Source of the DNA: Myxococcaceae bacterium
GTDB taxonomy: Bacteria > Myxococcota > Myxococcia > Myxococcales > Myxococcaceae
Reading direction: 5' to 3'
Length of the DNA: 36,547 nucleotides
Assembly: GCA_019694595.1 (NCBI GenBank)
Contig: JAIBBQ010000046.1
Location: 1 to 36,547 of the forward strand
How positions within the stretch are numbered: position 1 is the stretch's first letter; every line of letters starts with the position of its first letter. Below, one piece after another: positions 24,972-33,291 of the stretch. The notes beneath the pieces were generated by a model. That model saw only the letters and a list, made by a program, of their open reading frames with translations, was not told the origin of the DNA and did no database searches. A program made the translations under genes and the position numbers.

Positions 24972-25028
24972 CGTGAGGTCATCGAGGACCCGCGCCCTTG
25001 ACGGTGCGGGTCGCCTCACGCGATGACC
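24972..25028 (+). promoter_or_regulatory. Nested and competing inverted repeats over a start region
   Basis: Three complementary pairs lie here. CGTGAGG (24972-24978) pairs with CCTCACG (25014-25020). GACCCGC (24987-24993) pairs with GCGGGTC (25006-25012). GGTCATCG (24977-24984) pairs with CGATGACC (25021-25028). The first two nest into one long hairpin; the third competes with the first. A GAGGA ribosome-binding site (24984-24988) and the TTG start (24998-25000) of the MepA-like gene lie inside. The arrangement could switch access to the start, or end the S9 transcript. Confidence 0.4.
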
Positions 25029-26089
25029 CCTGCCCCGTGCTTGCCGCGCTCCTCCTGACGCTGGCCGCCGTTCCCGTTGCGGGAGCACCCGAGCTCCAGC
25101 TCGCGCCTGCCCAGCAGCAGGACGAGGAGGCGAGCGACGGGGTGCCTGCGCCGGCGGTGGCGGTGAGCCCCGATGCCGGGGTGCGCTTCTCGGAAGACCT
25201 CGACGACGACGCGCTGGTGAAGGCGTTCCAGGAAGAGCCCGACGCGCTGGGCTCGGTCTGCGTGGGCCTGCCGGAAGCGGGGCGGCTCATCAACGCGGTG
25301 ACGATGGGCGAGGACCCCGCGTGGACGGTGGTGGCCCCCGACGATGCCTGGGGCACCGCGGAGACCATCGACGCGCTCACCCGCGTCGCGCGCGCGGTGC
25401 ACGACGAGCTGCCGCAGTGCGCGCCGCTGCGCATCAACCACATCTCCAAGCGCGAAGGCGGCTACCTGCGGCCGCACCAGAGCCACCAGGCGGGCCGCGA
25501 CGTCGACCTGGGCTTCTTCTACCCGGCGGGCGTCGACCCCCGCGCGCCCAAGGCCAAGCGCGAGTCGGTGATGGACGTGCAGGCCAACTGGGAGCTGGTG
25601 CGCGCGCTGGCCTCGATGAGCGACGTGGAGGTCATCCTCGTCGACCGCCACGTGCAGGCGGTGCTGCTCGCCTATGCGCGCAAGCACGGGGAAGACGCGC
25701 AGGTCCTCGACGCGCTCTTCGGCCCCGGTCCCGACGCGCTGCTGCGCCACGCGCGCGGCCACCGCGACCACTTCCACGTGCGCTTCTACGCCCCGCGCTC
25801 GCAGGAGCTCGGCCGCCGCATCCAGCCCTTGCTCGCGCTGCGGCCCGAGCAGAACGTGGTGATTCACCGCGTGCAGTCCGGCGAGACGCTGGGCGGCATC
25901 GCCTCGCGCTACGGCAGCTCGGTGAAGCTCATCCAGAAGGCGAACGGGCTCACCAGCAGCTTCCTCAAGCTGGGTCGCACGCTGAACGTGCCGCTGCGTG
26001 GGCCGTGCACCCGCTGCCCGCTGCCGCCGCCGGTGGTGGTCCCGCCGCGCCGCGTGCCGCCCAAGGGCGCGGTCGCTTCCCCGTCCTGA
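24998..26089 (+). CDS. MepA-like penicillin-insensitive murein endopeptidase with LysM domain
   Basis: The 363-residue product carries an M74/MepA peptidase domain (PF03411) at ~75-285. The zinc-site pattern H-Q-S-H-Q-A-G-R-D-V-D gives His160, His163 and Asp170, and H-R-D-H-F-H-V-R-F gives His255, His258 and His260, matching the spacing in E. coli MepA. A LysM domain (PF01476) at ~288-333 (V-Q-S-G-E-T-L-G-G-I-A-S-R-Y-G) and a Pro-rich tail follow. MepA hydrolyses peptide cross-links in murein; LysM binds glycan. The hydrophobic stretch at residues 14-30 is the signal peptide. The TTG start is favoured by GAGGA nine bases upstream; GTGs at 25004 and 25037 are alternatives. The LysM fusion is not present in the E. 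coli enzyme. Confidence 0.9.
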   Translation: MTVRVASRDDPCPVLAALLLTLAAVPVAGAPELQLAPAQQQDEEASDGVPAPAVAVSPDAGVRFSEDLDDDALVKAFQEEPDALGSVCVGLPEAGRLINAVTMGEDPAWTVVAPDDAWGTAETIDALTRVARAVHDELPQCAPLRINHISKREGGYLRPHQSHQAGRDVDLGFFYPAGVDPRAPKAKRESVMDVQANWELVRALASMSDVEVILVDRHVQAVLLAYARKHGEDAQVLDALFGPGPDALLRHARGHRDHFHVRFYAPRSQELGRRIQPLLALRPEQNVVIHRVQSGETLGGIASRYGSSVKLIQKANGLTSSFLKLGRTLNVPLRGPCTRCPLPPPVVVPPRRVPPKGAVASPS

Positions 26090-26115
26090 GCGCGCGCGCT
26101 GTAGCGTCCGTCGCC

Positions 26116-27681
26116 ATGCGGCGGAGCGCGGTGCTGGTGGCCCTGGCAGCGGTGGCGTCTCACGCTCCGGCGCTGCGGAACGGCTTCACCTGGCTCGACC
26201 ACGGCGACCTCGAGGCCGGCGCCGCGCTCGCCTCGCCCGCGCAGTGGCTCTCGCTCTTCACCCACGGCTACGCGCGCACCGGCTTCTACCGGCCGCTCAC
26301 CGCGCTGAGCCTCTCGGTGGACGCGCTCGCCGGCGCCCCGTGGCTCTTCCACGCCACCAACCTGGTGCTGCACGCGGCGGCCGCGGTGGCGGTGCTGTTC
26401 ATGGCGTCCCTGGTGCTGGAGCGCTCACCCGCGGTCGCCACCACCGCCGGAGTGCTCTTCGCGGTGCACCCGGTGACGTCGGTGGTGGCGAACCAGCTCA
26501 CCTACCGCGGCGACGCGCTGATGACGCTGGGCCTGATGGTGATGCTCGTGGGGCAAGCGCGCCGGCGTCCGCTCCTCGCCGTCTCCGGGCTCCTGCTCGC
26601 CGCGCTCTCCAAGGAGACGGGCCTGGTGCTGGGCCCGCTGCTCGCCCTCGGGTGGGTGGCGAGCCTGCCGCGCGAGCGCTGGCGCGCAGAAGGAGCCTCG
26701 CTCCTCGCCGTGGGCGGCGGTCTCCTCGCGGCGCTCGCGCTGCGGCTCGCCTTCGCGCCCGCGTGGCACGTGCAGAATCCGGCGCTCTCTGCGCTGGAGT
26801 TCGTGGGCACCCGGCTCGCCTCGCTCGGCAAGAGCGCGCTGGCGCTGCTCGCCCCGGTGGATCCCCGCGTCTGCGACGCCTTCCCGGTGACGCTGCCCTG
26901 GCAGCCGCTGGCGCTGCTCGGGCTCGGGGTGGGGCTCGCGCTGCTGGTGCTCGCGGTCCGCGCCCGGCCGCTCGGGCTCTGGCTCGGCCTCGCGCTCGCC
27001 CCGTCGCTGAGCCTGGTCCCGGTGCCGCGCTTCTGGTCCCCCCACTACCTGTACTTGCCGCTCGCCTTCGCGGGCGTGCTGGCCGCGGAGGCCCTCGAGC
27101 GCACCGGCCGGCGCTGGGCGCTGCAGCTCCTCTGGGCGGCGTGCGCGGTGCTCGCCGTGGTGTCCTTCGTCGACAGCCGTCGCTACCGCGACGACGGGGC
27201 GCTCTTCGGCACCGAGCTCGAGGGGCGCGCCGAGCGCCGCGAGGCGCAGCTCTACTTCGGCGACGCGCGCCGTGCCGCGGGGGACCTCGCCGCCGCCGCC
27301 GCCGCGTACCGGGCCGCGGTGACCCGCACGCCGGGTGTCATCGCGTACAGCGACGAGCTCGCCGCGCTGCAGAACCTCGGGCTGGTGCAGCTGCAGCAGG
27401 AGCAGTACCTCGAGGCGGAGCTCACCTTCCTCGAGGCGCTGGAGCGGCCGCACGACGAGCGGCGCGGGCGCGAGCTCAACCACGACCTCGCCGCGGTGGC
27501 GCTGGCGCGCGGAGACCCCGGGGGCGCGGAGGCGCTGCTGCGCGCCGAGGCCGCGCGGTCCGACGCCTTCCCCGAGTCGCTGGCGCTGTTCGCCCGGGCG
27601 CTGCACGCGCTCGGCCGCGACGACGAGGCGCGCGCGGTGCTCGAGCGGAAGGCGGCTACAGCCCCTTCTCCGCCACGATGA
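26116..27681 (+). CDS. GT-C/TMTC-like membrane protein with C-terminal TPRs
   Basis: The 521-residue product has ~10 predicted membrane helices over residues 1-365 and a C-terminal helical region (~380-515) with TPR-like repeats (A-A-A-A-Y-R-A-A-V..., N-L-G-L-V-Q-L-Q-Q-E-Q-Y-L-E-A-E-L-T-F). After the first helix comes W-L-D-H-G-D (Asp28, Asp31), then G-F-Y-R-P-L-T-A-L-S-L and H-x-x-N-L-x-L-H. These features resemble the TMTC/GT-C glycosyltransferases that use lipid-linked sugars and add mannose to proteins. This assignment is by resemblance. The gene starts 26 bases after the MepA-like gene and overlaps the convergent membrane gene by 26 bases at the end. Confidence 0.75.
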   Translation: MRRSAVLVALAAVASHAPALRNGFTWLDHGDLEAGAALASPAQWLSLFTHGYARTGFYRPLTALSLSVDALAGAPWLFHATNLVLHAAAAVAVLFMASLVLERSPAVATTAGVLFAVHPVTSVVANQLTYRGDALMTLGLMVMLVGQARRRPLLAVSGLLLAALSKETGLVLGPLLALGWVASLPRERWRAEGASLLAVGGGLLAALALRLAFAPAWHVQNPALSALEFVGTRLASLGKSALALLAPVDPRVCDAFPVTLPWQPLALLGLGVGLALLVLAVRARPLGLWLGLALAPSLSLVPVPRFWSPHYLYLPLAFAGVLAAEALERTGRRWALQLLWAACAVLAVVSFVDSRRYRDDGALFGTELEGRAERREAQLYFGDARRAAGDLAAAAAAYRAAVTRTPGVIAYSDELAALQNLGLVQLQQEQYLEAELTFLEALERPHDERRGRELNHDLAAVALARGDPGGAEALLRAEAARSDAFPESLALFARALHALGRDDEARAVLERKAATAPSPPR

Positions 27682-28099
27682 CCAGGCCGGACACGAAGGC
27701 GAAGGCCACCAGGGCGAAGAGCGCGAGCGCGAAGACGGCGAAGGCCACCGGCACCGCCTCGTCCTCTGCGCGCTTGCGGCGGCCGAGCAGGAAGAGCCCC
27801 ACGCCGAGCGGCAGCGTGAAGAGCCCGGCCGCTTCCTTGAGCTCGAAGAGCTCCCCGGCCCACGGCGCGGCGTCCTTGAGGTGCGCGGCGAAGACCTGCA
27901 CCTTGTACGCCGGGTAGAGGACGAGCCCCACCGCGACCACCGCGAGACAGAGGGCCGCGCAGGTGAGCCCGTAGATCCGCACCAGCCGCGGCGACGGCTT
28001 GCGCCCGGTGAGTGACTTGAGCGCCACCACCGCGAGGTGGGTGACCGCGCCGGCGAGCGCGGTGGCCAGGAGCGCGTGCACCACCAGCAAGGCGCGCAC
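27656..28099 (-). CDS. Four-helix membrane protein of unknown function
   Basis: The 147-residue product has four predicted membrane helices (about 3-27, 43-64, 87-106 and 117-142) with a basic segment between helices 1 and 2 (K-S-L-T-G-R-K-P-S-P-R) and another (G-R-R-K-R-A-E-D-E) before helix 4. I do not recognise the family. It begins three bases after the lipoprotein gene on the same strand, so the pair is an operon. Its end overlaps the convergent glycosyltransferase-like gene. No catalytic motif is visible. Confidence 0.7.
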   Translation of the reverse strand: MRALLVVHALLATALAGAVTHLAVVALKSLTGRKPSPRLVRIYGLTCAALCLAVVAVGLVLYPAYKVQVFAAHLKDAAPWAGELFELKEAAGLFTLPLGVGLFLLGRRKRAEDEAVPVAFAVFALALFALVAFAFVSGLVIVAEKGL

Positions 28100-28102
28100 G
28101 GC

Positions 28103-29005
28103 TCAGCGCTTCCGCGGGAAGGGCCCGTCGACCACCAGCGCCCAGTCGTTGGGGTGAATCGCGATGGGGTCCGCGTCGGGGCCGCCCGCGTAGAAGCCTT
28201 CGACGCCGTCCACCTTCGCGGTGCCGAAGTGGAACTCGCGGCAGGTGGCGCCCGCGCACAGCGTGGCCACCGCGGCGGGGGTGTCGAGGCCGAGTGCCGA
28301 CGGCGGCGCGCTCGGGTGCTCCGTCGCCTCGCGCCCCAGGAAGACGCCCACCACGTCTTCCAGCTCGATGGCGGGCGAGGCCTTGGGGCTCGAGCGCCAC
28401 GCCTTGCCGTCGAAGTCGAGCTGGTAGCTGCGCCGGCCCTTCACCGTGAGCCGGGTGAGTTCCTTCGGCGCCGACACCCACAGCCCGGTGCTCAGGTAGT
28501 CGGTGGGGTCCGGCAGGCCGGTGGCGAAGACGGCCGGGTCGAGCGCGAAGGTGCCCACCTGCGACACCTCCACCGGCACCGGCGCGCCGAGCGCCACCTG
28601 GAAGGTGCGCAGCGTGGTGGTGCCGCCGTCGGCGTAGCCGAGCTCGAGCCGGAAGGCCTCCTTCGCGTCCGCGGGGAGCGGCTCTCCGGCGGAGCGGACC
28701 TGCGGCTCCTTCAGCGTCAGCGCGAGCGTCTTCAGCGCGTCGAGGTCCGCCTCGCCGCGGTGAGGCGAGAGCGCGCGCCACCCGGCGTCGGGCTCGAGCG
28801 AGAGCCTGGTCTCCCGCCGCGGCTCGTCGCCTCGCGTGCGCGCCACCACCAGCGAGGTGAGCCCCTCGGTGAGCCCCACCGGCCAGCGGGGTGGACTCGG
28901 GGCGAGCGCCGCGTCGGCGACCTGCGGTACCGCGGCGACCGGCGCGGCCCCTTGCCGGCACCCGAGGGAGGCCACGAGCCACAGCGCACTGCTGATCCGC
29001 CACAT
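28103..29005 (-). CDS. Lipoprotein with DUF4340-like repeats
   Basis: The 300-residue product has a signal peptide with lipobox S-L-G-C (Cys16). The mature part resembles DUF4340-type proteins in its rhythm: W-R-A-L-S-P-H-R-G-E-A-D-L-D-A-L-K-T-L-A-L-T-L, then L-D-F-D-G-K-A-W-R-S-S and a later strand-rich portion with two Cys (C-A-G-A-T-C). The family link is tentative. It is transcribed with the downstream four-helix membrane protein, and the promoter should lie in 29006-29178, which holds a perfect palindrome. Function unknown; anchoring in the inner or outer membrane cannot be decided. Confidence 0.7.
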   Translation of the reverse strand: MWRISSALWLVASLGCRQGAAPVAAVPQVADAALAPSPPRWPVGLTEGLTSLVVARTRGDEPRRETRLSLEPDAGWRALSPHRGEADLDALKTLALTLKEPQVRSAGEPLPADAKEAFRLELGYADGGTTTLRTFQVALGAPVPVEVSQVGTFALDPAVFATGLPDPTDYLSTGLWVSAPKELTRLTVKGRRSYQLDFDGKAWRSSPKASPAIELEDVVGVFLGREATEHPSAPPSALGLDTPAAVATLCAGATCREFHFGTAKVDGVEGFYAGGPDADPIAIHPNDWALVVDGPFPRKR

Positions 29006-29076
29006 GCGCCCGCACGGTACCCGCGAAGCCTTCGGCCACCGCCCAAATTCCTCGCCCGGGCCTCCGCGCTCCAGCT

Positions 29077-29092
29077 GTCAGGCGCGCCTGAC
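29077..29092. promoter_or_regulatory. 16-bp perfect palindrome in a divergent promoter region (operator candidate)
   Basis: GTCAGGCGCGCCTGAC is identical on both strands. It lies in the 173-bp gap between two divergent transcription units, 72 bases from the minus-strand start and 87 from the plus-strand start. A perfect dyad of this length in this position is typical of a dimeric repressor site. It could equally be a short hairpin in a leader. No matching regulator gene lies beside it. Confidence 0.45.
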
Positions 29093-29178
29093 GTCGACCC
29101 GCGGCCGCCCGGGCCCACAACCCTCCGGGACTGCGCGGGATTTCCACTGGCGGGCGGGTTGCACAGGGAGCCTCTTCG

Positions 29179-29583
29179 ATGACCGCGCGCACCGAAGCCC
29201 TCTGCACCGCCGCCGCCTCCGTGGGCCTGGCCGCGGGCTACGCGCTGGTGCCGCTGCTCCACCCGCCGATGTTCTGGCTCGACCCGGTCGAGCTCACCTG
29301 GAGCCTGGGCGCGGCGCCTGGCCCGCTGGCGATGGGCTACTTCGCGCGCGCCGCCTACGGGCTCTCGGCAGCGCTCCTGCTCGCCGGCCTCGCTCGCCTC
29401 GCCGCCGGACTGCGAGCGCCGCGCCGGGTGCTGACGAGCGCGGGCGCGGTGGCCGCGGTGCTGGCGCTCGCCGCGTCGCTCGCCTTCGAGGCCAGCCGGG
29501 TCGGGGCCTTCACCTTCTCCATCTCACCGGGCGCCGTCGCGGCCCGCGCGGTCGCCGTTTCACCCACCGAGGAGACGCCATGA
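29179..29583 (+). CDS. Small membrane protein coupled to the GH99/phosphatase lipoprotein
   Basis: The 134-residue product has about three membrane helices (~8-27, ~47-73 and ~86-103) and a polar C terminus. A GGGAG ribosome-binding site lies about ten bases before the ATG. The TGA overlaps the next gene's ATG (ATGA at 29580-29583), so the two are translationally coupled and may work together, for instance in export or anchoring of the large lipoprotein. That role is inferred. The family is not recognised. Confidence 0.7.
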   Translation: MTARTEALCTAAASVGLAAGYALVPLLHPPMFWLDPVELTWSLGAAPGPLAMGYFARAAYGLSAALLLAGLARLAAGLRAPRRVLTSAGAVAAVLALAASLAFEASRVGAFTFSISPGAVAARAVAVSPTEETP

Positions 29584-32500
29584 AGCGCACGCTCGACGCC
29601 CAGGCCCTGATGCTGGTGCTGCTCCTGGCCGGCTGCACCCAGCCCGGCATCATCGAGGAGCTCCCCGACGACTCCGCGCTCCCGCCCGACGAGGTGGCGG
29701 ACCCCACGAGCTACGGCCAGGCCATCGCCGCGGCGAGCACCCTGCTGGTGCCGACCGTCGACGTGGCGCGCAGCCACGTGGTGGGCATCACCGACGACGG
29801 CACGCTCTTCCGCAACGTCGACGACGGCACCGCCTTCTCGATGACCGACGACTCGACCTCCTACGTGCGCGGTGAGGCGGGCGTCGCGCTCGCGTCCCAC
29901 ACCGTGGGCTTCAGCGGCGCGCCCGCGGGGACGGTCACCCAGGTCACCGTGTCGTACCGCGCCAACCGCGGCTCGGCGCACGGCACGGTGCAGGCGCGCC
30001 TCTACGACGGCGACACGCTCATCGGCACCGGCAAGGTGAACACCGCCGGCTCCTGGACCAGCTACTACGACACCTTCACCGGCCTGAAGGTCGCCGACGC
30101 CAACGCGCTGCGCGTGGAGCTGGCGCTCAACAACACCGCCAAGCGTGGCGCGCTCCGCTACAGCCAGGTGTTCGCGGGCATCGCCGTGGCGCGCACCGAC
30201 GTCACGCCGCCGCAGGCCGCGGTCATCGCGCCGGTGGCGGGCACCGCCTTCACCTCCGAGCAGGACGTCACCCTCCTCGCCTCGGCCTCCGACGACGTGG
30301 GCGTGGCGCAGGTCGCCTTCGAGCTCGACGGCGCGCCGCTGGCGAGCGCGGTGCTCGGCGCGCAGGGCTGGGCGCTCACCTACCACGCGAGCGCGACCGC
30401 CAACGGCAAGCACGGCCTGGTCGCCGTGGCCCGCGACGCCGCGGGGAACGTGGGCCGCTCGGTTTCGGTGGACTTCAGCATCGCCATCGGCACCACGCCG
30501 CCGCCGCCGCCTCCTCCGCCCGGCGATCCGACGCTGCCGCTGCGCGCGACCTTCTATTACCCGTGGTTCCCCGAGACCTGGGGCGGCACGCCCAGCCCCT
30601 TCACGCACTACCACCCGACGAGCGGCTTCTACCGGTCGGATGACCCGGCCATCATCCAGAAGCACCTCGACGCGATGGTGTACGGCAACATCAAGGCCGC
30701 CTTCTCGTCGTGGTGGGGCCAGGGCCACTACACCGACGCGCGCTTCGCGCAGCTGCTCGCCGCCACCGGCACCCGCGATTTCCACTGGGCGCTCTATTAC
30801 GAGAAGGAGAGCACCGGGAACCCGACGGTCGCCGAGCTGCAGTCGGACCTCAACGCCATCAAGACCAAGTACGGCAGCGACCCGCACATGCTGCGGATCA
30901 ACGGCAAGCCGGTGGTCTTCGTCTTCGCCGACGCCACCGACGCCTGCGGCATGGCCGACCGCTGGAAGCAGGCCAACACCATGGGCATGTACATCGGCCT
31001 CAAGGTCTTCACCGGCTACGCCGCCTGCGCGAGCCAGCCCGACGCGTGGCACCAGTACGCCCCGGCCGGCGCGGACCACGACTTCTCGCCCGACTCCTAC
31101 AACGTGAGCCCCGGCTTCTTCCTCGCCTCGGAAGCGACCCCGCGGCTGGTGCGCGACCCGGTGCGCTTCGCGAACAGCGTGAAGGCGATGATGGCGTCGA
31201 ACGCCAAGTGGCAGCTCGTCACCAGCTTCAACGAGTGGGGTGAAGGCACCGCGGTGGAGAGCGCTACCGAGTGGAGCTCGCCGTCGGGCTTCGGCGTGTA
31301 CCTCGACGTGCTGCACGTGAACGGAGGCGCCACCCCGCCCCCGCCGCCGGTGAACACCCCGCCCACCGTCAGCGCGGGCGCGGACCAGACGCTCGCCTCC
31401 GCCGTCACCGTCACCCTGCAGGGCACCGCGAGCGACGCCGACGGCGACGCGCTCACCGCGACCTGGAAGCAGACCGCGGGCCCCACCGTCACCCTGAGCT
31501 CCGCGAGCGCGCTCAAGCCGACCTTCACCGCGCCCACCGTCACCACCGCCACCACGCTCGTCTTCACCCTGAGCGTCACCGACGGCAAGGCCACCACCAC
31601 CGACTCGGCGAGCGTCACCGTGCTGGCGCCGGCGGTGAACCACCCGCCCACCGTGTCCGCGGTGGCGCCGCCCAACGCGGCGAGCAGCGCACTGGTGACG
31701 CTCGACGGCAGCGCCTCCAGCGACCCCGACGGCGACTCCCTCACCTTCGCCTGGACGCAGCAGAGCGGCCCCGCGGTGACGCTGGCGGGCGCGAGTTCCG
31801 CCAAGGCGAGCTTCACCACGCCGGCCGTCACCGCCGACACCGCGCTCTCCTTCAAGTTGACGGTCACCGACGCCAAGGGCGCCAGCGCCTCGTCGATGGT
31901 CTCGCTCACCGTGGTGGCGCCGACCGCCAACCGCGCGCCGGTCGCCAACGCCGGCGCGGACCACGCGGCGGCCTCTGGCGCGGCGGCGAGCCTCGACGGC
32001 AGCGCCTCGTCGGACCCCGACGGCGACCCGCTCACCTACGTCTGGAAGCAGACCGGCGGCACCGCGGTGACGCTGTCCAGCACCAGCGCGGCGAAGCCGA
32101 CCTTCACCGCGCCCACCGTCACCGCGGCGACCGCGCTCACCTTCTCGCTGGTGGTGACCGACGCCAAGGGTCTCGCCTCCGCGGCGGACGCGGTGGTGGT
32201 CACCGTGAATCCCCCGTCCACCGTCACCGCCAAGTTCACCAAGGCGGTGTCGCTCCACGCGGTGACCCGCTCGAGCATCGTGGTCTTCTTCATGACCGAC
32301 GTCGCGGTGGCGGCGACCGTGAACTACGGCGTCTCCTCGACGGGCGAGCAGTCGGTGACCGAGCCTTCGCCGGTGACCCGCCACGTGGTGACGCTCTCGG
32401 GCATGACCGCCAACACCCCGTACCAGTACGCGGTGAGCGCGGGCGGCTCGACGGCGGCGGGCACCTTCACCACCGCCATCGACGGCGCCGCGGGCACGCA

Positions 32501-33278
32501 GCCCTTCACCTTCGCGGTGGCGGGTGACGCCCGCGGGCACGCCGCGTGGGCCACCGTGGCCAAGTCCATCGCCGCCAAGAAGCCGCGCTTCCTCATCCAG
32601 ACGGGCGACAACAACGACGCCAGCGGCTCGGCGACCAACTGGGAGGACTACTACAACGTCGCCAAGGACTTCTTCGCCAACGTCCCGGTCTTCGCCGCGC
32701 AGGGCAACCACGACACCGGCTCCAACTTCACCACCTACAACGTGGCGCCGCAGTCCTCGTCGGGCTCGTCCATCTATTACGCCTTCGTCTACGGCAACGC
32801 GGGCTTCGTGGCGGTGAACACCAACGCCCTCGACTCCACCCAGACCAGCTGGGTGAAGAACGCGATGACCGCGATGTCCGGCGGACCGATGTTCGCCTTC
32901 CACCACCACCCGCTCTACTCCTGCGGCTCCCACGGCAGCGACAGCGGCCTGCAGAGCACCTTCAAGGCGTCCTTCGAGGCGGCGAAGCTCACCACCGACT
33001 TCACCGGCCACGACCACGACCTCGTCTACTGGAGCGCGCTCAACGGCGTGCGCTACGTGGTGTCGGGCGGCGGCGGCACCGGGCTCTACGCGCTGTCGGG
33101 CTGTCAGGGGCCGTTCGCCAAGTCGAGCTACGGCTTCATGCTGGTGACGGTGAACGGTGCCACCATCACCCAGACCTTCTACGACCAGAACGGCGTGCAG
33201 CTCTTCGCCGACGCGCCCTTCCAGGCCGCGGGGCCCACGGTGCCGCTGAGCAGCCTGGGCAGCCTCGTCGTCCGGTAG
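29580..33278 (+). CDS. Two-enzyme lipoprotein: GH99-like glycosidase, three PKD-like domains, metallophosphatase
   Basis: The 1232-residue product has a lipobox L-A-G-C (Cys19). Domains in order: a beta-sandwich (~50-205), a bacterial Ig-like domain (~205-305) and a Pro-rich linker. A GH99/GH71-like barrel (~325-581) comes next, with F-Y-Y-P-W-F and F-N-E-W-G-E-G-T, placing Glu552 and Glu555 three apart as in the known GH99 active site. Three PKD/K319-like domains (~592-880) are followed by an FN3-like purple-phosphatase N domain (~882-975) and a calcineurin-like metallophosphatase (~978-1190). The last shows G-D-A-R-G (Asp983), G-D-N-N-D (Asp1010), G-N-H-D (1042-1045), H-H-H-P (1108-1111) and G-H-D-H-D (1143-1147). 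It is likely a surface enzyme removing phosphate and cleaving alpha-mannan-like glycans; the substrate is inferred. Confidence 0.88.
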   Translation: MKRTLDAQALMLVLLLAGCTQPGIIEELPDDSALPPDEVADPTSYGQAIAAASTLLVPTVDVARSHVVGITDDGTLFRNVDDGTAFSMTDDSTSYVRGEAGVALASHTVGFSGAPAGTVTQVTVSYRANRGSAHGTVQARLYDGDTLIGTGKVNTAGSWTSYYDTFTGLKVADANALRVELALNNTAKRGALRYSQVFAGIAVARTDVTPPQAAVIAPVAGTAFTSEQDVTLLASASDDVGVAQVAFELDGAPLASAVLGAQGWALTYHASATANGKHGLVAVARDAAGNVGRSVSVDFSIAIGTTPPPPPPPPGDPTLPLRATFYYPWFPETWGGTPSPFTHYHPTSGFYRSDDPAIIQKHLDAMVYGNIKAAFSSWWGQGHYTDARFAQLLAATGTRDFHWALYYEKESTGNPTVAELQSDLNAIKTKYGSDPHMLRINGKPVVFVFADATDACGMADRWKQANTMGMYIGLKVFTGYAACASQPDAWHQYAPAGADHDFSPDSYNVSPGFFLASEATPRLVRDPVRFANSVKAMMASNAKWQLVTSFNEWGEGTAVESATEWSSPSGFGVYLDVLHVNGGATPPPPPVNTPPTVSAGADQTLASAVTVTLQGTASDADGDALTATWKQTAGPTVTLSSASALKPTFTAPTVTTATTLVFTLSVTDGKATTTDSASVTVLAPAVNHPPTVSAVAPPNAASSALVTLDGSASSDPDGDSLTFAWTQQSGPAVTLAGASSAKASFTTPAVTADTALSFKLTVTDAKGASASSMVSLTVVAPTANRAPVANAGADHAAASGAAASLDGSASSDPDGDPLTYVWKQTGGTAVTLSSTSAAKPTFTAPTVTAATALTFSLVVTDAKGLASAADAVVVTVNPPSTVTAKFTKAVSLHAVTRSSIVVFFMTDVAVAATVNYGVSSTGEQSVTEPSPVTRHVVTLSGMTANTPYQYAVSAGGSTAAGTFTTAIDGAAGTQPFTFAVAGDARGHAAWATVAKSIAAKKPRFLIQTGDNNDASGSATNWEDYYNVAKDFFANVPVFAAQGNHDTGSNFTTYNVAPQSSSGSSIYYAFVYGNAGFVAVNTNALDSTQTSWVKNAMTAMSGGPMFAFHHHPLYSCGSHGSDSGLQSTFKASFEAAKLTTDFTGHDHDLVYWSALNGVRYVVSGGGGTGLYALSGCQGPFAKSSYGFMLVTVNGATITQTFYDQNGVQLFADAPFQAAGPTVPLSSLGSLVVR

Positions 33279-33291
33279 GAAAGCGAAAAGG

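Noticed and set aside
31354-32220. DNA-level tandem repeat inside the large lipoprotein gene
   Set aside because: It reflects three diverged PKD-like protein domains (S-D-x-D-G-D and K/T-Q-x-x-G blocks), not a recent nucleotide repeat.
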